From positions 1,313,001 to 1,377,000 of the forward strand of contig JAYJMM010000119.1 in assembly GCA_037349105.1 (NCBI GenBank): a stretch of DNA of 64,000 nt, written 5' to 3'. The stretch is from Limnomonas spitsbergensis (Eukaryota; Chlorophyta; Chlorophyceae; Chlamydomonadales). The notes below the pieces were generated by a model. It did no database searches and had not been told where the DNA came from. It saw only the letters and a program-made list of their open reading frames with translations. Position numbers and translations under genes: made by a program. Below are positions 45,599 through 55,395 of the stretch, piece by piece; the first letter of the stretch is position 1; each line of letters starts with the position of its first letter.

Positions 45599-48500
45599 AT
45601 GCGTTTCACAGAAAATGCTGAAGTCTTGCGTGGCCTTCGATCCATCATTAATGATTTGAAAGATTACGACTCTCGACAGGGCCCAATGTCCTCGAACACA
45701 GTTGTTGATGCGTGGCAATCGTTTGGATTGTACTGCGTCAAGATATCCTCAGACATGAAATCAGCGGCTTCCAAGTCTGTCGGCAACACAAGAATGCTGT
45801 CTCTATGGTGGCGACAGTGGTCAGAGAGTTTAACCAGCAAGGAGTTTATCATCTGCTTCGATTCCGCTCTTGCTTGCATTCCCCACATCCAGCTCACCAA
45901 CCCTGTCATCGACAACTATGGTGCAATTTCTGCAAATGCCTTCTTAGCTATCGAGATGATCAGAGAGGTTTCCTTTGGCGAAGGCAGCCATGAAACCGTG
46001 AGATGGCCACAGCTAAATTCTTGGCTAATGCAGCATGGCATGGCGAGGATCATCTCTGCATATGTCACCTTGCTGCGTCTCGTCCTGCATCGCACTGCTC
46101 CTTGGAGCCATGGAGTAATGGCCCTCGAAACAGTTAGCTGGACCCTCACCTGTTTCAGTAGTCAAAACAGCAGCTTAGGAAGTGCCTTCCTCAGTGTGAG
46201 CACCAATGACATCATGGAGTTGTACTGCTCCGTTTTGAAGTACCTCATCCCCCATGTCCGCAAGTGGCTAGAGGCTGACAGCAGCAAGCGACCGTTGATG
46301 AATGATTGTTCACATCCCCCCGCAATGTGGCTCGATTACCTTGGATGCCTACATGGCAGCTTTCAAGATCCATCACTTTCCTCTGCGGACTGGAGGCCGC
46401 TGACGCCCCTCCTGGTGCAGTCCTTCCAGCTGGCGAGGGATTTCCATGCCAAGGCGATGCCAGAGGATCTGATGTGGGCTGAAATGATCTATGCAGTGGG
46501 TCTGTGCCTCCCGCTTGCTATCATGGCGCCATTGCTGAGTGAGGGTGGTGGATCCATCCAGGTGTGGCCGTGCCGATGTGCGCTGCAGGCTATGCAGATA
46601 GCGCTGCTGCCGGGGAGCCACGGCCACACTACGCTATCACCGCCAGTCGAGGCTGCGGCCAGCACAGCCAGCTTGCTCCTCTCTGTGTCTGAGGCGAAAC
46701 ACAACCTGTGGATGCATGCAGGGAGTGTGTTCAGCACATTTTTGCCAGGTGGGTTGTCATACTACAATATTTGTTCAGAGATCTACCGGTATTGGGATTA
46801 AGCTCTCTTAGTCATGCTCTACTGCTTTATCGCGCTGATTTGTGTCATGTACGTCAGCACCTGTTGTGACTTCCATCAGTACCGGTATGTCAGTTGTGTT
46901 GACGAAATTATGCAAATATCCCGCAAATATCCACTTGCTTGCTCCTCAACCTGCTTTGGTCCCTTATTATATATGTCTTGTGATGCAGAAATGTTCAGAT
47001 ATCTTCACTTACCCCTATCGCACTCTCTTATATTCCTGCTCACCCCTCCATGTCCACCCTGTTCTTGACACAGAGCTGTTGAGGCCGCAAAAGCTGTGGG
47101 ACCTGATGTGCTTGATGGAGGAGACCCTGCGCCTCACAGCCCCCCACCTCATAGCTGATGCGCTTCCGCATGTTGCTCACTTGTGGGATGCTATGGCGAA
47201 GGCTTGCGATGCATTTCTTGCTGTGAAAGCTGGCGTTGCGCCGCGTTCCCTATGTCTGCCGGAGCAGCTGTGCCCGGGTCTGCTGAGGATGGTCAGCATG
47301 GGCTTGTCTCTGGCCAAAGCAGCAGCACACCTTCCAGCTGAGCTTGACATCACTGTGGCTACCGCCGCCTTATCGTGCTGTGGGTGTTCTCGGGAAGCGG
47401 GGTATACTTGGGTCCTGCCCATGCGCATGCGCGCTTTGGATGGAATGGCTGCCCTGCTCCTCCCGGCCCACTGCGGCCTGCTGGCTAGAGTCCTGCCAAC
47501 TGTATTGCTAGAATTTGGCATTGTAGAAGCACCTTCCAGCGGTACAGCAGCACATTCCAGCAGTGCAGCGCCTGTCAGCGGCGCAGTTTCCAGCGCAACT
47601 ACCGTACTGGCCAGCAGTACAGCTTCTGCTTCCTCTGCTGCTATACCTGCCAGCACTACAGCACCTACCAGAGGTATAGCTCCTGCCTGCGGTACTGCTG
47701 ACACGGTGGGTGTTGCTGCACTACAGTCTTCAATAACGCCATCGTTGTCGGTTCCCCAGACAGAATCTGGTGAGGCCCGCAAGGCCGAGGTTGTCGACCA
47801 CATCGGCGCATGCTTCCAAGAGATCCGTGGCCTGTGCGGTGGCATTTCAGCCCCACAGTTGTGTCTGTCTGCATTGCTGACCAATCCTGTGTGGATCAGC
47901 ATCCACTCTACCAGCAAGGTGCTGCATCAGGCCTGGCAGCTGTCTACCCCAGCTGCATCAACCGGTGGGGAGCCTACCGTTGCAGAGGCTGCTGCGCATA
48001 CAGCACATCACGACCTGGCTGTTGAAGTGGCAGCCATCATGGCCTTGCTGGTGGATAGCCTGGCGTGCACAGCTTTGGGCGAGCTGTCCTTCCGCAACGT
48101 CCGACAGCACCAGCAGCTTGACACGTGGCAGCAATGGGCTGATGCTGCATCAGAATGCTCCGCACTGCTGGGATCCAGTGAGCTGGCAGAGGAGATTGAC
48201 AGCCCGGCCAGGTTCAGATACATGGCTACTAAGATGCGGGGTCACCCTGATGAGCAGGCTCCTTCAGGCCCCCAGCCGTCCAGCTCCTCGGCAGTCGAGC
48301 TGTCAGAGGATGCGGGGAGCTCTGCGGCTGTGGTGCAAGCTGCCCTGTCAAAGGTCCTGGGCAGTGAGGTGTGGGACGTGCTGCTGGGATGCATGCCTGA
48401 GGTATTGCCAGCGGCTGTAGCCATTAGCATCTGCTTCCATCAGCTGCTGATCGTGCTGAAGCAGCTGCTTCATTCTCCAGTCCTTTATGCGCTCTATTCT

Positions 48501-49010
48501 GAGGCTCGGGCCCTGGTCAGTGATCTGCAGCGCCGTCTTCCGAGCCTTGGCTCAGCAGATCCGAACCAATGGCCGGGGGTTAGCAGTGCATCTGTGGTGA
48601 GCCCCTTCGACATCAAGGAGGCTGGCTTTAGCCTGCTAGGACTGTTGAGGAAAATCCTGCTTCTTGGGGACACGGAAAGGGGGGGCAGGGGCGTGGCTGA
48701 TGGCAGCAAAAGCTGGGAGCTGGTCAGTGCAGAGCTGATGCTGGGTCTGCCTGAGGACTTGTGGGGCACCGGGCCCTGCTGCAGCCCCGCCTGCCTGCAG
48801 ATGGGCGGCCCTTGTGAGATGACTGTCAAGACCCTGGCATGCGCCGGCGGGTGCGGGGCGAGGTACTGCTGTCAGGCCTGCCAGGTGCAGGCGTGGAGCG
48901 GCGGGCACATGAGAAACTGCGCTGCCATGAAGGAGATGAGGGACAGGTGGCAGGCTCGCCAGCAACTGTCGGTGGCAGGGGCCTCAAACAGGGTGGTGGC
49001 TGGTTTGTAG
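45599..49010 (+). CDS. MYND-type zinc-finger protein, 1028 aa
   Basis: Two exons, 45599-46748 and 47074-49010, join in frame (split GAG codon) for 1028 aa. I chose the ATG at 45599 (MRFTENAEVLRGLRSI); the upstream frame has no ATG. Residues 1-900 are mostly helical, Leu/Ala-rich, without known motifs, interrupted by a Ser/Ala/Thr-rich stretch (about residues 535-600). Residues about 951-999 form the MYND finger: LACAGGCGARYCCQACQVQA then WSGGHMRNC, with the C-x3-C-x4-C-x3-C spacing and the final His and Cys; the upstream pair CSPAC is spaced by three. MYND fingers bind Pro-rich peptides and mediate repression or scaffold assembly in animals; similar long proteins form large uncharacterised families in green algae. 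No SET domain is visible. Confidence 0.82.
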
Positions 49011-49724
49011 GGATATGACGATCCATGTGTTAGACATTGTGATGTACAAACTCGTTGTTCATTTCGGGCCTGTTTGTTTTGAATGGTTCTGTATCCGTCC
49101 CTCCAAGGCAGTCAATTGTTACTCAATGGTGCCATGGGGGCAACCAGCATTCGAAAACCATTGATTATTTAAAAAGTTGTGTTTAGGCTGCCCTTACTGG
49201 CAGCCCTTTCGCAGCTTTCTTAGCTGAATACGATATACGGTTTGAATATACTTTGCTTTCTCTTCCATCTCCGGTTAACGGGCACGTGCCCCATATATCA
49301 AATGCGAGGCACCGCTGGACTTTTTCACTGAACATAACCTCACTTAACCTACTGTACTAGTGAGCAAGATTTCTAACGCTTTTATTATGCCAGCTTGGCA
49401 TGTTTTGCTGAATACCAGTAAATGACTAATTGTGAATTATACGTTACTGCGGGTATGGTATGACGGGGGCGAGAGGTTTGTGGCTCAGGGTCACAGCAAG
49501 TCCATTTTGTTCATGCATGGCAAGGTGTGACGGATTTTTTCCTCCGGTATCTGAGTAATGTGACAAATGTTGGATCCTTAAGCTTTTCTGAGTTTGGTAG
49601 GTTAAATGGTTATTTTGTCCGTTGTCAGACCACAGTCGTTTCCTTTTAAAAACTATATATAGCTTATAAGTCAGTCAGCCGGACCCCCTGGCCAGACGTA
49701 CCAGTAGACAAAGACAGCTAGAAT

Positions 49725-49860
49725 GACTGATCTCCAGCCTGCCTCCAGATGGACGGCCCGGGTGAGATGACTGTCATGACGCAGGCCTGGTATATATGGC
49801 GGGCACATGGGAAACTGTGGCACTATGAAGGATATGAGGACTTTGAGCCTCGAATAGGGT
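49725..49860 (+). pseudogene. Fragment resembling the 3' end of the MYND gene
   Basis: Starts CTCCAGCCTGCCTCCAGATG, cf. CCCGCCTGCCTGCAGATGGG of the MYND exon; then GAGATGACTGTCATGACGCA, GGCGGGCACATGGGAAACTG and ATGAAGGATATGAGGAC follow in the same order as in the gene (ATGAAGGAGATGAGGGAC). A decayed, partly deleted local duplication. Confidence 0.7.
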
Positions 49861-50294
49861 GGTGGCTGGTAGGTAAGTAACTGACGGTCCTTGTCATGTG
49901 TGTATCTTGGCCTGCGGTACATTCCAGGTGTCCGGACCGTGCTTATTTCCTCTTACTGAGTCAGGTCTTACCCTATTCGGCTTGCCAATTCATCTGAAGT
50001 GTCCTTGACTCCTATTATTGATCGAATGCATGTCCCCGATCTGAGTTTCAGTCCAATCATGAGGTGACTGCTGTGCGGCAGGCTTCCCAGTTGAGATTAC
50101 TAATATAGTAATATCTGACAGACACTTGCACACCCTTCCATTCAAAAGAAAAAATAGCAAGACATACGTAGCATCGGGAACTGGCAGGGAACTGGCAGCA
50201 GAGTCAAGCACTGATGTGGCCATGTGCTTGATGTGAGGGAAATAAAGTAAGGTATGATCTCTGATATGGCATAGATGAAGAGCAGTGGTTATTC

Positions 50295-50450
50295 TAGTGC
50301 GCACCAGGCCACCGTTCGCAGGCTGCCAGGGGGCTTACACTGGACCGATGGGGACACGACCTTGACCGCGTTCCAGCTGGTGGAACCATACCTTAGCTCC
50401 ATGCCCCCACAGATCTAGTCATTGATGTAGCTGAGCTGTAACTGAAATTC
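50295..50450 (-). repeat. R1 copy, reverse orientation
   Basis: TTGATGTAGCTGAGCTGTAA edge on the right; GACCGATGGGGACACGACCT and GGCAGCCTG-type segments towards the left. Confidence 0.6.
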
Positions 50451-50466
50451 AAAAAGTGATCGAGGA

Positions 50467-50610
50467 AACCACCCGTTCGAACAAAGCACTTGGCCATGCT
50501 GCCACCTAGCACATGTGGGGTTGAGCCGGCATCCAAAAGATCCAGAGCCTGCTGATCAAGGATGCGGAGCATTGTTGCAGAGTGCCCATCATTCGTCATG
50601 GCTGAGCCAG
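50467..50610 (-). pseudogene. Isolated FtsJ/RrmJ-like exon, probably a relic
   Basis: After an acceptor-like TTTCAG the minus strand encodes GSAMTNDGHSATMLRILDQQ, ALDLLDAG and VLGGSMAKCFVRT. This follows the family pattern SDMA-x-TTGHR-x-TDHLRI ... L-PGG-F-AK-F. The catalytic Asp of SDM is not kept and PGG reads LGG. No motif I or C-terminal exon was found nearby. It is closer to the MRM2/RrmJ style than to the FtsJ gene at 41-45 kb. Confidence 0.45.
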
Positions 50611-51419
50611 CATGCACGGGCTGAAATATGCATGGCATGCATGTGCCTGTCACGTTCATGGTATGCATGTCACTTGCCTGGCTTGATCAGCTTCTGCTTC
50701 TTTTGAATGTAGCTCAGCTTGTAGGCCGCAGCTGCCTCGCAGCTGCCCTCCAATCACAGGATAGCCTTATCCTAATGGTTAACCTGCTGAGGATCCCTTC
50801 TATTGATGTTCCATCCCCTTTGATTCTGTCCTACACCCAGCACCTATGAGGCCATGAGTATCCTGCGCATCCACGACCCTTACCTACATTGGCGCAGCCA
50901 GAAAGTGGGCATGTGCCTGGCTTTCTGACCTGGAATGCGAGACAGAGAGCAAAGCACAACTTTGGCCCCATGGGCTCTGCTAGGTGCTGCCCCGATGAAA
51001 TAATAATCAGGTACATGCACCTCTCTGGTGCCTAATGGACTAAAAGGCATCTGGAATCTTGTCGGCCCGCAGGGATTTAGGCCATGAGGCTGTGGTTCTG
51101 CCAGGATAGATGAACTAGTTTGCAAGTCCCGCATACCTACTTGGCCTGTAAAATGCTTGAATACAGTACATAATCTGCAGGTCTATATACTGTCTATTAG
51201 TAGTAGCCGATGCAGGTCTAGAACCCGAATGTGGATCCGTTGGGTTCACACTCAGATGAAGGGTAACCAGGTTACGGTGCATCATCAGTTTTGAGGCTGC
51301 TACGAGGACTGACACGCTTGGCAGAAGATTCTTGCCTCCTTAGTAATGGATTCATCTTGTCAAGGTCGCCAAACTACCGGCATTCAGCGTCCTGAGTTAA
51401 GGTTAGGGTGCACCAAGCC

Positions 51420-51535
51420 TTCCTAGGTGGCCACTACTTGGTCGATGGGGACCAACATTGACCGGCCTAAAACCGTTGGCCCAGGCTTTCTGCACCAGAC
51501 TCCCCAACCATCAGCTGTCAATCGTAGCTGAAGAA
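51420..51535 (-). repeat. R1 copy, reverse orientation
   Basis: GGTGGCCACTACTTGGTCGA, GGGGACCAACATTGACCGGC, TTTCTGCACCAG and an AATCGTAGCTGAAG edge. Immediately right (about 51590-51650) lies a fragment similar to the FtsJ-like exon (GGCATCCAACAGACCCAGAG versus GGCATCCAAAAGATCCAGAG). Confidence 0.6.
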
Positions 51536-52312
51536 CCCAAACACCATGATCGGTCCTGAGGGTGCCTGAACAGTGCATCTGAGGAGGCCCAAGGCTCGTA
51601 ACAATGGTGCAGACTGCAGAGCGGTGAGTGGGTAGGCATCCAACAGACCCAGAGCTAACACAATAGGGATTGAAGGCCATAACGGTAATAAAATTGAATA
51701 ATTGGACCGAAAGTGCAGGCCATATGTTAGATATATACCATACCGCTGATAGGACTGGTAACAGTGAAGGCCATATTCATCATATTTTCCATAACAGGGC
51801 CAAAAGGTTAGTTCAATGGGTCATATACCGGTACTCATATGTACACTAGCTTGGCCTCAGTCAATAAAAAATCAACAGAGCTGAATCAGGGTAATCACTC
51901 TGAGCTGAATAGAGCTGGCGCGAAAATCAACAGTTAAAATCATTGGTAATCCAATACCACGTCGCACCTCTTATGTGGCATGTAAGCGAGGCAAAAATTA
52001 TGGAAGGATTGTTGTGCCCCACAGGGCTGCCAGCTCATCACAATGCACTGCCGTTTGATATAGATCCCTTCTTGATAGCCTGCAGCTCCACATCTTGTTG
52101 GCCGTTGTCACACGCAGCAGCAATCGGTGACCTATGAAATGTCATTGGCAGTTTCCAGGCAGCTTCGTCTATATGTATGGTTCCTCTGTGCCCCACTCCT
52201 GCCTGGTGATGTGCTGATGCTGGCTGGCTGCAGTTCAAACTTCAAAGCCGCACAAAGTGATGCACAGCATTCAAGTTGGAAGCCCAAGGCTGGCTTTCTG
52301 GTCGCCAATATG

Positions 52313-55159
52313 TTAATGTCCGTTTTGATTCTGCTGGTCATCGTAGTATCTGCTATTGTTGTAGCTTCCGCCACTCTGATCCTGGTTGCCACCACTCTGG
52401 CCCTGGTTGCCGTAGTTGCCACCACTCTGGTCGAATCCCGGCCCCTCAGTGACTATGCTGGGCACATAGCCTAAGTTGCCGACCACACTCGTGACATTGT
52501 GCTTAAGGGCGTAAGCACACCCCCTGTTGTTGCACAAGGTGCTCATCGACCTGAGGGGAGGCAGCAAGGGGCAGGGATGAGGAGCGAGTAGGTGGACAAG
52601 AGGGTGTGATGGATCTGCGGGAGGGAGACAGAAACAGCCGGGCAATAGGTTTTTAGTGCTTGGACAGATTTGCAGGCACCAGTGCCATGGGATTATCTCA
52701 AAATGGGGAAGGGAAGGAACACTGGAGGGGCCGACAGGCCGTGAGATGCTAAGGAAGAAAGATGCTGGAATGGGTTTCATTGTTCTCTTGGCAAATTAGG
52801 GGCACACCTGAAACAGCTTCATGGCCTCGGATGCCTAGGGTACCGGTTACAGCTAATACAGCTTCATGGCCTTGAAATTTTCTTTTCGGTTGGATGGAGC
52901 ACCAGACGGTCACGAGCGGGAATGCAAGGACACAAGGAGCGACCTGCTGTTGGTGCTTTCACAAATACCGTTTGGGGGCGGTTGCGGCATTAGTTCTGTT
53001 TCACCATGGTCCATGGCCAGGGTTTCCTGGGGCAGCATGCCCTGCTGCTAGGGCCTCTGGCTGGAGGCCGGTCTAGCCTGGGTCCTGATTGGCCTAGCAT
53101 TAGCTGCCAGGTGACCAGCCAAAAGCGGTACGGTGTGCGCTAAAAATAACACTGATGCTCTTCCCCTGATGATGTGAGGTCCCTATGAATATCCAGGGCA
53201 GCGGTGTTGTCAAGTGCATTGCATGCCAATGTTGTTTTAGCTGGTTTTAGCGCACTTCACCTTCAATTTGCAATGCCCCGGCCATCGGCAGCTTGCCTTG
53301 TTGCTGGGACCAACAGCCGGAGGCAGGTCAAGGTTAAACCACCCGCGGACCAGTGGTGGGTGGACGGGTGGTGGCTTGGTGGTGTTGGGTTTTGGGGGAT
53401 TTAGGGCGTCCAGAACGACCTAGGGTATGACTGGGCTGGACGCCCTAAATCCCCCCATAACCCAACAGATGGCTTCCCTGTGGCGTGCCAAAGATGGCCT
53501 GGTGCGCACTTAAGTTCCCCCCTTGCGCACTTATGTAACACTGCTGCACGCTACACCTTGCCTCCTGCGTCCCTCCCTACTGCGAGGCGGTACTCACCCT
53601 CCAAAGACAAGAAAGTCAATGGTGTATCCGGTCATGTTGTAGCCATTCAGCCTCTGGCCATACCCGCAGGTGAAGCGCAGGTCTTTGAGCTGGATGTAGG
53701 GCCGGTTGCTGTTCCAATCGAGGCCCTCGTACTCAGAGGTTGTGTTGCCCCACGTGATTTGGGCGATGGAGAATGTCGACATTTGTGCGCCGTAATCTGG
53801 GCAGTCATGAAGCGAGGAAAAGGTATAAGAGATTGGTGGATGTTGATGAGAGTGACAAAGGTCGTATTTTCTGGTGACAAGGGTCGTATGAGGCTGCTGG
53901 AAAATGCTATTACAGGACACCATAATATGGTAACGATCATGTGTGGTGTTAAATGTGCGCTTGCCATGAAATAAAATCGAGGCATCAGTTTCATGCGTGT
54001 CTGGAGAGGGAAAGTGAGATGGCAAGGAACAGGGCAAGGTATGAGCACTGTTTCACGGTGTGGATGGTGAAGAATGCGACACAAATGTTAAAACTAGGTG
54101 GACTTGACGGTGGGCATATGCTAGATGCCCACAAGGCAGCCCCATCCTCATTTTTTGACGAGGCTTGCATGGTTTTATGGAACGACCTTGTCTAGGGTGC
54201 TTCAGCTACAATTCAGCCACATTACGGCCTTCTTCCAGCGGTCCTGTGATAGGCAGGAAGCCCTGCATCTTGGGCCATCGGCCGAGTCAGATCAGTTTTT
54301 TTTAGTGAGTGGTATACCGGTACCACTATTAGCTGCAGTTCAGCTACACTGTGGCCCTCGGCCACAAGCCCCTGGTTCGGTCAGCCTTGCTGCTTAGGCC
54401 ACCGGCTGGAGGCCAATCTAGGTTTGGTGTGAATCGGTCCAGGGGTGGCCACGGGGCGGCCCAGCAAAAGTGGTCCGGTACCAACTAGATAAACACTACT
54501 GAGTCTGGTCCAAGTTTGAACCCTGCCGGCCCAGTGGTGGCTGACGGGCACTTCACCAATGGTGTATTCGTGCATACTAAATCAACACTCCTTATAATCC
54601 CGTGCAGGGCTGTATGCATGTATTTCTGTTTGGGCGTAGAGCCCCTGTGGGGCCCCTTCGTTTGCACCCGCGCTGAGCAAGATTTGGCATCGACATGCTA
54701 AGCAAAACCCACCATTGCCTTTGTTTGCCGCGATCCTTATTTGGCCCACGGTCTTGGTGCAGTTCTCGTTGGCCCAGACGTTGATTCGCACGAGGGTGTT
54801 GCCGACCATGTCCTGTTGCGACACCAGCCTTGCCTTCCAAGCCTCCATGAAAGTCTCTCCATCGCTCCTGAAATTATTCGAGCAAGGCTATCGGGGCTCA
54901 GCCTCAGCAAACACGATTTTCGAGTGTTGCTGGCCGGCTCGGTGACAGACGTAATGTTTTCGAAGTCATTTTGACGCGTATGGCTTCTGTTTCTGGCTTG
55001 TTTAGGTACTTACAGCATGTATGGGAACCTGTCCAGCTGCTTTAGATGCCTCCCCCTGTGGCGAAGTCGGCCGTTTCTCGCATGGCCTACGGCTGCGGTT
55101 GAGACCGTCAAAGCTGTCGTCGCGAGGGAGACGAGCAGCAAACAGCGGACGAAAATCAT
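52313..55159 (-). CDS. Secreted N-glycoprotein of unknown function, 245 aa
   Basis: Four exons, in transcript order 55159-55014, 54867-54713, 53796-53598 and 52550-52313, join in frame with good splice sites (first donor GCT|GTAAGT). The start at 55159 gives a typical signal peptide (MIFVRCLLLVSLATTAL, cleavage near VGHA); an upstream in-frame ATG at 55192 is possible. The mature protein begins with a basic segment (RLRHRGRHLKQ). A central beta-rich domain follows (NTLVRINVWANENC, then QITWGNTTSEYEGLDWNSN, RPYIQLKDLRFTCGYGQRLN and TGYTIDFLVFGG) with N-glycosylation sequons NCT, NTT, NMT, NVT and four to five cysteines. The tail is DQSGGN-YGNQGQSGG-type repeats ending in QQNQNGH. The shape suggests a lectin-like wall protein, but I recognise no family. 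Introns 2 and 3 carry R1 repeats. Confidence 0.72.
53040..53370 (+). repeat. Two partial R1 copies in an intron
   Basis: At 53040-53110 GCTAGGGCCTCTGGCTGGAG + GCCGGTCTAGCC; at 53235-53370 GCCCCGGCCATCGGCAGC, CCGGAGGCAGGTCAAGG and CCAGTGGTGGGTGG. Confidence 0.5.
53383..53466. repeat. Foldback repeat, 31-bp arms
   Basis: Left arm TGTTGGGTTTTGGGGGATTT + AGGGCGTCCAG; right arm CTGGACGCCCTAAATCCCCC + CATAACCCAACA. Nearly perfect complement with a loop of about 22 bases. Lies in an intron of the secreted-protein gene. Confidence 0.85.
54195..54545 (+). repeat. Two R1 copies in tandem in an intron
   Basis: First copy: CTTCAGCTACAATTCAGCCA, CATTACGGCC and GGAAGCCCTGCATCTTGGGC. Second (54335): GCAGTTCAGCTACACTGTGG, GGCCACCGGCTGGAGGCCAA, CTAGGTTTGG and AGGGGTGGCCACGGGGCGGC. 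Confidence 0.7.
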
Positions 55160-55395
55160 TTGCGTGACATGCATTGCGGATAAATATGACAAGGTTGCCA
55201 GAGCGTCACGATCTCCCAGGCTCGGGAATCTCCCTGTTTGATATTTTAAACTTAGAAATGTGTGAACATGGGTAGATTGTCAACACTCTATTCCTGCAAG
55301 GGTAGCGGGTGGTCTCCTGGGCCGGTATGTGGTCAGTGATACACCAGGGGGTATAACAATCGATCGGTAGATACGTTTTATATCCTAATTTGAAC

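Larger units (their letters stand above)
49011..52312. other. Long interval without an intact gene
   Basis: Contains the isolated FtsJ-like exon at 50467-50610, its fragmentary second copy near 51590-51650, and R1 copies. A GGACGGCCCGGGTGAGATGA stretch near 49750 resembles the MYND exon (about 48805) and may be a small duplicated fragment. Confidence 0.45.

Noticed and set aside
46842..47073. Upstream extension of the second MYND exon as a separate 722-aa gene
   Set aside because: The first exon donor at 46748 and the acceptor at 47073 join in frame; the extension is low-quality intron sequence.
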